NCBI GenBank assembly: GCA_964348755.1
Contig: CAYGDW010000014.1
Location: 1-55,414, forward strand
Direction: 5' to 3'
From: UBA7960 sp964348755
GTDB taxonomy: Bacteria > Bacteroidota > Bacteroidia > Bacteroidales > UBA7960
Length of the DNA stretch: 55,414 bases
The translations under genes and the position numbers were made by a program. Below the pieces are notes generated by a model. It saw nothing but the letters and a program-made list of their open reading frames with translations. It did no database searches and had not been told where the DNA came from. Positions 42,847 through 50,587 of the stretch are shown piece after piece. How positions within the stretch are numbered: position 1 is the first letter of the stretch; every line of letters starts with the position of its first letter.

Positions 42847-43998
42847 TTACAATCCGAGATATCGGGAAATGACCATACGCAGAATTTCGGAAGTTCCTTC
42901 GCCAATTTGAAGCAGGCGCTGATCGCGGTAAAACCGCTCTACCGGGTGAGGTTTAAACACTCCGGCGGCGCCATGAATCTGCAGGGTCTCATCGGCAATT
43001 TCTCGGGCAATCTCCGATGTGTAAAGTTTTGCTATGGCCGCTTCACGTGCAAACTGCATTCCGTTGTCTTTTTTCCAGCAGGCATGATACAAGGTGTTGC
43101 GAGCCAATTCAATCTTTACATCCATATCGGCTATTTTAAAAGCTACAGCCTGAAACTTGTGAATAGCCTGCCCAAACTGTTGCCTTTTCTTTGAGTGTGC
43201 AATGGCTTCTTCGAAAGCACCCTGAGCCAGCCCAAGGCCAATGGCGGCAACCGAAAGTCGGCCGGCATCGAGGGTGTTGAGCATAATGCGCCCACCCTGC
43301 CCAACCTCGCCCAGCAGGTTCGATTGCGGAACCCTGACATTGTCAAAATAGAGCCGTCCGGTATCGGAGGCGCGCCACATAAGCTTGCCAAAGCTCCTCT
43401 CGCGGGTAAAACCGGGCGTGTCTTTCTCCACAATAATGGCTGAAAGCTTTTTGCGGCCATTAATTTCGCCAGTTAAAGCCTGTACAATAACTCCACCCGA
43501 TATTTCGGATGTGGAGTTGGTGATATGCATTTTTTGGCCATTTATGACCCAATATCCATCAACAAGTTCGGCTGTGGTTTGCGATCCCATAGCGTCAGAG
43601 CCGGCATTTTCTTCCGTCAGACCAAAAGCCCAGGTCATGCGGCCGGTGGTAAGCGACGGAACATATTTCTTGATTTGGTCTGGGGTGCCGTACTTCAGCA
43701 AAGGGGCAATGGCCAGTGAATTTACAGCGGCAATTGTGGCAGCCTGCGAGCTGTCAACCCTGGCAAGCTCTTCAACAATTATAATGTAGCTAAGGGTGTC
43801 GAGAGCATGGCCACCAAGCTCTTTGGGGGCTTGGATTCCAAAAAAACCAGCTTCGCCCATTTTGGCAGTCAGCTCTATCGAAAATTCTTCAGTTTCGTCA
43901 AGGTTGGCTGCAACCGGCTTAACTTCTTTCTCAGCAAATTCACGCACACGATCTCTAAGAGCCAGATGGGCAGGAGTTAAGAGTGGATGTGTTATCAT
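42847..43998 (-). CDS. Acyl-CoA dehydrogenase (isovaleryl-CoA dehydrogenase role inferred from context)
   Basis: FAD-dependent acyl-CoA dehydrogenase of 383 residues with the usual two signatures: TWAFGLTEENAGSDAMGSQ (about 122-140) and QQFGQAIHKFQAVAFKIADM. The neighbouring genes act on 3-methylcrotonyl-CoA, so oxidation of isovaleryl-CoA is expected. However, the catalytic base is Glu367 in GEGTSE, as in short- and medium-chain enzymes. The position of the IVD-specific catalytic Glu (LDLER in human IVD) is Gly246 (LDAGR). Classical IVDs show the opposite pattern, with GAGTSE. Thus specificity is not proven; short straight-chain or 2-methyl-branched substrates remain possible. It sits 83 bp after the carboxylase alpha gene. 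Confidence 0.88.
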   Translation of the reverse strand: MITHPLLTPAHLALRDRVREFAEKEVKPVAANLDETEEFSIELTAKMGEAGFFGIQAPKELGGHALDTLSYIIIVEELARVDSSQAATIAAVNSLAIAPLLKYGTPDQIKKYVPSLTTGRMTWAFGLTEENAGSDAMGSQTTAELVDGYWVINGQKMHITNSTSEISGGVIVQALTGEINGRKKLSAIIVEKDTPGFTRERSFGKLMWRASDTGRLYFDNVRVPQSNLLGEVGQGGRIMLNTLDAGRLSVAAIGLGLAQGAFEEAIAHSKKRQQFGQAIHKFQAVAFKIADMDVKIELARNTLYHACWKKDNGMQFAREAAIAKLYTSEIAREIADETLQIHGAAGVFKPHPVERFYRDQRLLQIGEGTSEILRMVISRYLGL

Positions 43999-44081
43999 AA
44001 AAGTATAAACAATTGGTCAGTTCTTTTAACAATAAATTTTTAAAATGGTTTTCCCTTAGGTATAATTTTGTTAAATATTTT

Positions 44082-46067
44082 TTACAAAATGTTCGACAAA
44101 ACAACCAGCGCCTGTTTATCCTCCACCAGGTCGCCTACATTCACTTCAATGCTTTGTACCCTGGCTTTGCCCATAGCCACCACCCTGTTTTCCATTTTCA
44201 TCGACTCGAGAATAACCAGGGTATCGCCCTTGTTTACCACCGTGTGGGGGGCCACATTTATTTTCAATACCTTGCCATACATTGGCGCATTTACTGCAAA
44301 AATACCATCAATTACCGGGTTATTGTTAATTCGGGTCAGGTTTTCGCGGTTCAAATGCATGTTGTGTTGCACAAAGTAAACCCTTCCTTTGTGTTGAATC
44401 AGTGCTGAGCCATCGCTTTTCAGGGTAAAAAAGAGTTTATGGATGGTTCCTGAGGCATCAATCAAAAGTTCATGGTTTGTTTTTTTCAGCAAGTGGTAAA
44501 TAGTTTTATGGTCTTCTGGTTCCATGTAGATGCGTTCGGGGGCAATGGTGTTAATGTTGCGAGTCAGCTTCTGCCCGTTTACGAGCAAACTGGTTAGCAT
44601 GCAAAGACGCCAGTAACCGAGCTGCCTCCATATATTTTCACCCTGGTTTCTATTTTGCCTTCCGGCGAAAATAAATGCTGCGAATAGCAGATCGTTTCCG
44701 GCAGTATCAGATGGTGCAATACTGAAAACATTTTGCAAAAAATGTTTACAAAAGTTTGTATCGGCGCTTCCATCGATAAATGCCTGGTTTTTCAAGACCG
44801 AAATAAGGAAAGGGATATTGGTGCTTATGCCATGTACAATATATTCTTCGAGCCCAGCAATGAGTACTTGCCGCGCTTCATGTCGTGTTGGTGCATGGCT
44901 GATTACCTTGCTTATCATTGGGTCGAACTGACTGCTTACTTCAGATCCGGTGGTAACCGAGGTGTCGATACGTAGCCCGGCATTGGGGTTGTTTAGGTAA
45001 AAAAGGATTTTACCTGGCGAGGGCATAAAATCCTTATCGGGGTCTTCGGCATAAACCCGGGCTTCAATGGCATGACCGCTGATTTTAACCTCTTCTTGTG
45101 TGAATGAGAGCGGTTTGCCACAAGCAATATTTAGCTGCTCGCGCACAATGTCGATACCGGTAATCTTTTCCGTAACGGTGTGTTCTACCTGGATTCGAGT
45201 GTTCATTTCCAGAAAGAAGAAATCAGTGCCCGTTACGAGGAACTCTATGGTGCCAGCATTTACATAGCCAATTTTTTGGGCAATGTTTCGTGCGGCCATC
45301 ATTAGTTTTTTTCTAAGCTCCGGGCTTACGTTTGGGCTGGGAGCTTCTTCAATAATTTTCTGATAGCGCCGCTGGATGCTGCATTCTCTTTCGAAAAGCG
45401 TTACCACATTTCCATATTCATCGGCTAATAGTTGCACTTCAATATGGTGGGGCTGGTCGAGGTATTTTTCGATATACACTTCGCCGTTGCCAAAATAGTT
45501 TAGGGCTTCGCGCCGGGTAGTATCGAGCATTTCGTTTACCTGCTGCTGGTTATGGGCAATGCGCATACCTTTACCACCGCCTCCGGCAGCGGCTTTTACC
45601 AGCAATGGGAATCCTATTTTGGGAGAAACTTTATGAAGTTCTTCGGGGGTGCCGGTAGCACCTTTTATAAGTGGAATACCCAGCTTCATTACCAGGTTGC
45701 GGGCTTCGATTTTGTTTCCCATCAGGCGTATTGCTTCATCGCCCGGGCCAATAAAAATAATGCCTGCCTTGCGAACTGCCTTCGAAAAGGTATCTGATTC
45801 TGAAAGAAACCCATATCCCGGGTGTATGGCATCAGCGCCTGATTGCAGGGCAATTGCAATGATCTGTTGCTGGTTTAGGTAAGTATCGCTAAGGCTGCCC
45901 CCATGAAGCAGGTGGCTTTCGTCGGCATGCTGAATGTGAAGCGCTGCGGCATCGGCTTCAGAAAAAAGGGCCACGCTGTATATTCCCATCTGCCGCAGCG
46001 TCCGAAATATACGTATGGCAATTTCGCCGCGGTTGGCCACCAGTACTTTTGAAATGCTTCGTTTCAT
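44082..46067 (-). CDS. Methylcrotonyl-CoA carboxylase alpha subunit (biotin carboxylase + BCCP)
   Basis: Biotin-dependent carboxylase subunit of 661 residues. The biotin carboxylase domain (about 1-450) starts VLVANRGEIAIRIFRTL. It has the ATP-grasp loop KAAAGGGGKGMRI, ERECSIQRRYQKIIEEAP and EMNTRIQVEH. The biotinyl domain at the C-terminus has ESMKMEN with the acceptor Lys near 624. Sequence alone fits MCC, propionyl- or geranyl-CoA carboxylase alpha. The MCC-type beta subunit and methylglutaconyl-CoA hydratase next door decide for MCC. Start 46067 (MKRSISKVLVANRG) lies 7 bp after the hydratase stop; a longer start would overlap that gene. Confidence 0.92.
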   Translation of the reverse strand: MKRSISKVLVANRGEIAIRIFRTLRQMGIYSVALFSEADAAALHIQHADESHLLHGGSLSDTYLNQQQIIAIALQSGADAIHPGYGFLSESDTFSKAVRKAGIIFIGPGDEAIRLMGNKIEARNLVMKLGIPLIKGATGTPEELHKVSPKIGFPLLVKAAAGGGGKGMRIAHNQQQVNEMLDTTRREALNYFGNGEVYIEKYLDQPHHIEVQLLADEYGNVVTLFERECSIQRRYQKIIEEAPSPNVSPELRKKLMMAARNIAQKIGYVNAGTIEFLVTGTDFFFLEMNTRIQVEHTVTEKITGIDIVREQLNIACGKPLSFTQEEVKISGHAIEARVYAEDPDKDFMPSPGKILFYLNNPNAGLRIDTSVTTGSEVSSQFDPMISKVISHAPTRHEARQVLIAGLEEYIVHGISTNIPFLISVLKNQAFIDGSADTNFCKHFLQNVFSIAPSDTAGNDLLFAAFIFAGRQNRNQGENIWRQLGYWRLCMLTSLLVNGQKLTRNINTIAPERIYMEPEDHKTIYHLLKKTNHELLIDASGTIHKLFFTLKSDGSALIQHKGRVYFVQHNMHLNRENLTRINNNPVIDGIFAVNAPMYGKVLKINVAPHTVVNKGDTLVILESMKMENRVVAMGKARVQSIEVNVGDLVEDKQALVVLSNIL

Positions 46068-46074
46068 GTTGTTC

Positions 46075-46869
46075 TTATTTATTTTCCGGCCAGGCCGGTT
46101 TTCGCTTTTCATGAAATGCCCTCATGCCTTCCTGGGCCTCTTCGCCCTTCTGCAGGCTTGTTAACAAATCTGCGGTGTAATTGCTCAACTCCTGGTTGAT
46201 TTCTTTTTCAGCTACATATTGAATCAGCCTTTTGCAGGCCTTCATGGCCTCGGGTGCGTTTTCAGTCAGTTTATTGGCCAACTCATGGGCATATTGCTCA
46301 AGCTGAACCTTATGGCCAGCCTTGTCGGCCAAACGAAACCCAATAGCTTCGGCTGCATTTATTTTTGCGCCGCTGAGCATAAGTTGCCTTGCGTTGAGCT
46401 CCCCTATGCGCTTAACCACAAAAGGCGAAATGGTTGAAGGCACCAGTCCGAGTTTCACTTCACTAAACGAAAAAACGGCATTGTTTTCGGCAAGCACAAA
46501 ATCTGAGTTGGCAATAAGACCTAATGCCCCGCCCATAGCAGCACCGTGAACAATAGTAATCAATGGTTTTGGGAACCGGTAAAATGAGAGGTACAATTCG
46601 GACAGCACATTTCCCGAGCGATCTTCAGGTAAGAGTTCAGCACCCTGGTTCATCCATTTCAGGTCGCCCCCGCCGCAAAAGAAGTCGCCCTTGCCACGAA
46701 GTATCACCACCCGAATTTTTGGGTCGTTTTCGGCGGAAGCCAGAAATGAGATCAGCTCGGCTGCCATTTGCCGGTTAATGGCATTGCGTTTTTCAGGCCG
46801 CGCAAGCCACAATATGCAGATGTAACCTTTGTTTTCAACTGCTAAGGTCTCAAAATTTTCCATCTCCAA
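46075..46869 (-). CDS. Methylglutaconyl-CoA hydratase (enoyl-CoA hydratase family)
   Basis: Crotonase-fold protein of 264 residues inferred to hydrate 3-methylglutaconyl-CoA to HMG-CoA. Oxyanion-hole segments are FFCGGGDLKWM and VHGAAMGGALGLIANSDF. The stretch SFSEVKLGLVPSTISPFVV matches the LIPA(x)ISPYV feature of LiuC/AUH-type methylglutaconyl-CoA hydratases rather than ordinary crotonases, whose equivalent is PGxGGTQRL. It sits between the two carboxylase subunit genes (5 and 7 bp gaps), the usual place in liu/mcc operons. Met1 or Met3 may be the start. Confidence 0.9.
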   Translation of the reverse strand: MEMENFETLAVENKGYICILWLARPEKRNAINRQMAAELISFLASAENDPKIRVVILRGKGDFFCGGGDLKWMNQGAELLPEDRSGNVLSELYLSFYRFPKPLITIVHGAAMGGALGLIANSDFVLAENNAVFSFSEVKLGLVPSTISPFVVKRIGELNARQLMLSGAKINAAEAIGFRLADKAGHKVQLEQYAHELANKLTENAPEAMKACKRLIQYVAEKEINQELSNYTADLLTSLQKGEEAQEGMRAFHEKRKPAWPENK

Positions 46870-46874
46870 AAAAT

Positions 46875-48482
46875 TTACATGCGGTAAACGCCACTTCGCG
46901 GCTCATCATACTTTTTGTTTAGCGAAATGGCAATGGCCATAGCCACTACCTGACGTGTCTGGAGCGGTTCAATAATGCCGTCGTCCCACAGGCGCGAGGT
47001 GCTGTAATAGGCAGAGCCTTCCTCTTCGTATTTAGCCAATATTTCGGTTTTCATGGCTTCAATTTCGGCTTCATCTACCTTTTTGCCCAGTGTTTCCATC
47101 TGGTCAATTTTTATCTGTGCCAGTACGCTTGCGGCCTGTTGCCCGCCCATGACCGATATGCGCGAGCCGGGCCACATAAACAGGAAGTGGGGGTCGTAGG
47201 CACGTCCGGCCATGGCGTAGTTGCCGGCTCCGTAAGAGCCACCTGTAATGATGGTAATCTTGGGCACGTTGGCGTTGGCCACGGCATGCACCAATTTAGC
47301 GCCATCGCGCGCCAATCCGGAAGTTTCATAGGCTTTACCCACCATGAAACCGGTAATGTTTTGCAAAAACAAAATAGGTATTTTCCGAAAATTGCATAAT
47401 TCAATAAAGTGGGTGCCTTTGAGTGATGATTCGGCAAAAAGCACCCCGTTGTTTGCAATAATGCCCACGGGGTAACCCATAATATGCGCAAAACCTGTTA
47501 CCAAAGTGGTGGCGTAACGGGCTTTAAATTCATGGAAGCGGCTGCCATCGACCAGGCGGGCAATGATCTCGTAGGGGTCGGTTTGCTTTTTGGGGTCGGC
47601 CTGCAATATGCCGTAAAGCTCCTTTGGATCGTGAACAGGAGACTCGGGTGTTTTAATATGGAGCACCTGTTTTTCGGCCGGTTGAAAAGTCTCAAAAATG
47701 CTGCGGCAAATGGCAATGGCGTGCTGGTCGTTTTCGGCCAGGTGGTCGGCAACGCCCGATTTTGATGTGTGCACTTCGGCCCCGCCCAGCTCTTCGGGGG
47801 TTACAATCTCGCCGGTGGCGGCCTTCACCAGCGGCGGGCCACCAATAAATATGGTGCCCTGGTTGCGAACAATTACTGTTTCGTCGCTCATGGCGGGCAC
47901 ATAAGCGCCACCCGCGGTGCATGAGCCCATTACAAGCGCCACCTGCGGACAGCCCTGGGCCGAAAGCCGGGCCTGGTTGAAAAAGATGCGGCCAAAATCG
48001 TCGCGGTCAGGGAATACTTCTGCCTGTTCGGGTAAGAATACCCCGCCCGAATCAACCATATACACACAAGGCAGGTTGTTCTGCATGGCGATTTCTTGAG
48101 CGCGGATGTGCTTTCGTATAGTTTCTTTAATATAAGTACCTCCCTTTACGGTGGCATCGTTGGCCACAATTACTGCTTCGCGCCCCTGAATAAGGCCAAT
48201 GCCGGTAACAATACCTGCCGAAGGGAAGCCATCGTTGTACTGACCAATGGCAGCAAGAGATGATAACTCAAGGAATGGAGTATTTGGATCGACCAGCAAG
48301 TCGATGCGCTCGCGTGCCAAAAGTTTGCCCCTTGAGCGGTGCTTTTCAACGGCGTTGGGCGGGACGCTCTGCAGCACCCTATGCATGTTGGCACGGTGGT
48401 TTTCAAGCAGTTTTAAGTAATGTTCGCGATTGGCAAAGTAATCATGCCCATGCGGGTGAATATGGGTGGGGATCTGAAACAC
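46875..48482 (-). CDS. Methylcrotonyl-CoA carboxylase beta subunit (carboxyltransferase)
   Basis: Carboxyltransferase subunit of 535 residues that transfers CO2 from biotin to 3-methylcrotonyl-CoA. It begins with the MCC-type N-terminal helix region (HRSRGKLLARERIDLLVD near 48-65). The CoA/carboxyl sites are VMGSCTAGGAYVPAMSDE, GTIFIGGPPLVKAATGE, QNITGFMVGKAYETSGLAR, and ITGGSYGAGNYAMAGRAY with SRISVMGGQQAASVL. NITGFMVG plus AGNYAM and MWPGSRISVMGG are characteristic of MCC beta and set it apart from PCC beta. It starts with GTG, since an in-frame stop lies two codons further upstream. It is the first gene of the cluster, 32 bp from a promoter candidate. Confidence 0.94.
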   Translation of the reverse strand: MFQIPTHIHPHGHDYFANREHYLKLLENHRANMHRVLQSVPPNAVEKHRSRGKLLARERIDLLVDPNTPFLELSSLAAIGQYNDGFPSAGIVTGIGLIQGREAVIVANDATVKGGTYIKETIRKHIRAQEIAMQNNLPCVYMVDSGGVFLPEQAEVFPDRDDFGRIFFNQARLSAQGCPQVALVMGSCTAGGAYVPAMSDETVIVRNQGTIFIGGPPLVKAATGEIVTPEELGGAEVHTSKSGVADHLAENDQHAIAICRSIFETFQPAEKQVLHIKTPESPVHDPKELYGILQADPKKQTDPYEIIARLVDGSRFHEFKARYATTLVTGFAHIMGYPVGIIANNGVLFAESSLKGTHFIELCNFRKIPILFLQNITGFMVGKAYETSGLARDGAKLVHAVANANVPKITIITGGSYGAGNYAMAGRAYDPHFLFMWPGSRISVMGGQQAASVLAQIKIDQMETLGKKVDEAEIEAMKTEILAKYEEEGSAYYSTSRLWDDGIIEPLQTRQVVAMAIAISLNKKYDEPRSGVYRM

Positions 48483-48513
48483 GATGGGTTATGGGTTTGG
48501 TTCCTTTACCCCT

Positions 48514-48521
48514 CAAAAATA
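48514..48521 (-). promoter_or_regulatory. Candidate -7 element TATTTTTG for the mcc/mevalonate cluster
   Basis: Exact TAnnTTTG match on the minus strand, 32 bp upstream of the GTG start of the carboxylase beta gene. It is the most upstream promoter candidate for the nine-gene train. I see no exact element in the 131-bp interval before the HMG-CoA reductase gene. Confidence 0.5.
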
Positions 48522-48564
48522 GTCGAAATATTAAAATAAGTCCACTACCGACCGCATTTTTTAA

Positions 48565-48735
48565 ATGATTTATAAAAAGCCGGAAGTTCGGAATCCAGTA
48601 TCGGAAGTCGGAAGTTATGAGAAAAAAAATGAAAGCCTGCCTGCCGGCTGGTCGGAAAGCCGAAAGCCTATTTTTATGGAACACAGATTTGCCCAAATAA
48701 ATAGATTTTCACAGATTAATATTGAGTCTTTTTGT
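48565..48735. repeat. Degenerate intergenic repeat tract
   Basis: Part of the 528-bp gene-free stretch 48483-49010. It contains CGGAAGT-type short repeats (48581-48616: CGGAAGTT, TCGGAAGTCGGAAGTT), a GCCTGCCTGCCGGCTGG imperfect palindrome near 48632, and repeated CACAGATT words (48674 and 48709 areas). These words resemble dispersed intergenic repeats that I recall from other Bacteroidota genomes. No coding potential is apparent. Confidence 0.5.
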
Positions 48736-48786
48736 TCTTCTGTTTTTCAGCCCTAAAGATTAAGAACCACCATTGCCCGATAAAAA

Positions 48787-48927
48787 TGACGGGATTTCTC
48801 GCTTCGCTCTAAATGACAAGGCTTTCAGCGGTTCTGGGGAAGATAGGTGTTGGGCGGCGGCTTCGCCGCCGCCCAACACCTATCAAAAAAACTAACGGTC
48901 TGTCATTCCGATTGTAGTGAGGCATCT
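48787..48927. repeat. Inverted TGTCATT...-type dispersed repeat pair
   Basis: Two related sequences face each other around the hairpin at 48842. On the plus strand, 48787-48818 contains TCTCGCTTCGCTCTAAATGACA, read in parts as TCTCGCTTCGCT and AAATGACA. On the opposite strand it corresponds to TGTCATT...AGCGAAGCGAGA. The second copy, 48901-48927, reads TGTCATTCCGA...GTGAGGCATCT. The common theme TGTCATTCCGAnnGnAGnGAGGnATCT is a familiar dispersed intergenic repeat in Bacteroidota genomes (recalled, not searched). Confidence 0.5.
48842..48884. other. Perfect 20-bp-stem hairpin
   Basis: Arms 48842-48861 and 48865-48884 are exact reverse complements over 20 bases, with a TTC loop and a GC-rich core GGGCGGCGGC. 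No U-run follows on the minus strand, and As rather than Ts follow on the plus strand. A classic terminator is therefore unlikely on sequence grounds, although it lies between tolC and the carboxylase operon and could block read-through or transcripts from either side. Confidence 0.85.
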
Positions 48928-49010
48928 CGAACAGATAATTCTTCCGTTATTAGATTTTGTGAGACAATAATAATTAAAAATCTAAAATCATTTTGCCCAA
49001 ACCCCAAACC

Positions 49011-50495
49011 TCATATTTCGTCATAATTCACCTGCAACGGGCGGTCGTTAAGGAAGTCGTAGAGGGTTAGCCGGCGCATTTCGTAGAACCCTCGCCAGTA
49101 AGTTCGAAGGGCGGCAAGGTAGCGTTGCTTTGAGCGGTCTTTTTCTTCGAGGGCAAGGTTTAGCTCAATAATGTCGATACGACCTATAAGAAATCGTTCG
49201 CGGGTAACATCGTAGCGTTTCTGGGCAATAATATCAGCCTTCCGGGCAATTTCGAGCTGGCTCTTGAGCATGTTAAATTCCATGACACGCAGCATGACTT
49301 CCTGTTCAAAATCGACAAGTGCCTGGTTTACGGTGGTATTTACCAGCTCGCGGTTCGACTCGGCCATTCGCACCCTCCCCTTCGACACGCCCCAGTCTAA
49401 TATGGGTATTGAAATGCCGATGGTGAGTTGCTGCTGATCGAGGGGGTTTTTATATACATTTCCGAAATCGTCAGATGTCTGGGTAAGGCCATATAAGGCA
49501 AAAAGGTTGGCATTGAAGCGGTTGTCGGCCCTTGCCTGGGCCACCTGGCTTTCGGCTTCGAGCAGCTGGCGCTGGCGGGCAATAATGTCGGCCCGGTTTT
49601 TTCGGGCTTCGGCCAGGGCAGCATATACATCAATTTGAAGGTCATGGATGTTTTCGGGTGGTATCAGCTCGGGCGTTTCGCTGCCATCAAGCCCCAGGTA
49701 AGAGCGAAAGCGGAACAAGGTTCCTTCGTAATCGATGCGCGACTGCTCAAGGGTGGCTTCTGAGTTAAGCACATTCAGCTCCATTTGCAGCAGCTCGTTT
49801 TCGGCAATGCGCCCCAGTGAGAAGCGCCCCTGGGCAATACGGTAGAGGGTATCGTTGCTGGCCAGGTTCAGTTTATTAATCTCCATGTTGATTTGGCCCA
49901 GCAGCAGGTCGAAGAAAAAGTTGGTGGCCCTGAGCGAAATGTTTTCGAGGCTTTCGACGTATTGTTTCCGTGCCTCTTCAAAACGCAATGGCTCTATCTG
50001 CCTCTCCCACTTAAAGCGATTATAGGCCAATATGGGCTGACGGAAGCCAATATTTACCGGTGTTGAAAGATACGACACCTCGGTGCCGTCCTCCCTTATC
50101 AGGTCAATGCGTTGCAGGCCGGAGCTAACAAAAAGCTGACCTCCGGTAAGCCCAATTGTTTGGCTGAGCGAGAGGTTACCTGAGGAGGTTGCCAGGCTTC
50201 GCCTGATAAAAATGTCGCTGCCGTCGGGCAGGGTAATGGGCGAAATGGTGCGGTTGAGGTTTGGAATGGTAGCATCGAAGCGCAAATGGGGCAGGTAGCC
50301 GGCCTGGTAGGTGCGGTGCTGCCAGTAGCTGCCGCGGTAGCGGTGGCGTGCCGCAAAGGCGTCGGGCGACTGCTGACGGGCAATGGCAACAACCTCTTCA
50401 AGGGTAAGTTGACGGCGCCCTGAGGCAAATCCAAATGAAGGGAAAACACCTTGAATAATCATTAAAAAAACCAGGGGAATAATTAGCTTTTTCAT
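49011..50495 (-). CDS. TolC-family outer-membrane efflux protein
   Basis: Outer-membrane channel of about 494 residues. Signal peptide MKKLIIPLVFLMIIQGVF, then LTLEEVVAIARQQSPDAF, the usual TolC/OEP first helix. There are two OEP repeats with long coiled coils (about 40-260 and 275-470), including NRADIIARQRQLLEAESQV and IGISIPILDWGVSKGRVR. The start at 50495 begins the signal peptide; an upstream in-frame ATG (50531) would add a non-signal extension. It lies 92 bp downstream of the RND pump gene and is the outer-membrane part of the tripartite pump. Confidence 0.93.
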   Translation of the reverse strand: MKKLIIPLVFLMIIQGVFPSFGFASGRRQLTLEEVVAIARQQSPDAFAARHRYRGSYWQHRTYQAGYLPHLRFDATIPNLNRTISPITLPDGSDIFIRRSLATSSGNLSLSQTIGLTGGQLFVSSGLQRIDLIREDGTEVSYLSTPVNIGFRQPILAYNRFKWERQIEPLRFEEARKQYVESLENISLRATNFFFDLLLGQINMEINKLNLASNDTLYRIAQGRFSLGRIAENELLQMELNVLNSEATLEQSRIDYEGTLFRFRSYLGLDGSETPELIPPENIHDLQIDVYAALAEARKNRADIIARQRQLLEAESQVAQARADNRFNANLFALYGLTQTSDDFGNVYKNPLDQQQLTIGISIPILDWGVSKGRVRMAESNRELVNTTVNQALVDFEQEVMLRVMEFNMLKSQLEIARKADIIAQKRYDVTRERFLIGRIDIIELNLALEEKDRSKQRYLAALRTYWRGFYEMRRLTLYDFLNDRPLQVNYDEI

Positions 50496-50587
50496 AGTTT
50501 GTAAAACAATATTAAACATTGCATGCAACAAAACCCTTCATATATTCATTTTTGGGTAATTACTCATTCAAAGATAGCATTTAAACC

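Noticed and set aside
44082..48482. Propionyl-CoA or acetyl-CoA carboxylase instead of methylcrotonyl-CoA carboxylase
   Set aside because: The beta subunit has NITGFMVG, GAGNYAM and RISVMGG motifs of MCC, and the hydratase with the ISPFV motif lies between the subunits. No methylmalonyl-CoA genes are nearby.
37366..48482. The cluster running in reverse, from HMG-CoA to isovaleryl-CoA, for iso-branched fatty acids as in the myxobacterial alternative route
   Set aside because: That route uses a dedicated decarboxylase (AibA/B) and lacks biotin-dependent MCC. The ATP-driven carboxylase here favours flow towards HMG-CoA. Not excluded by sequence alone.
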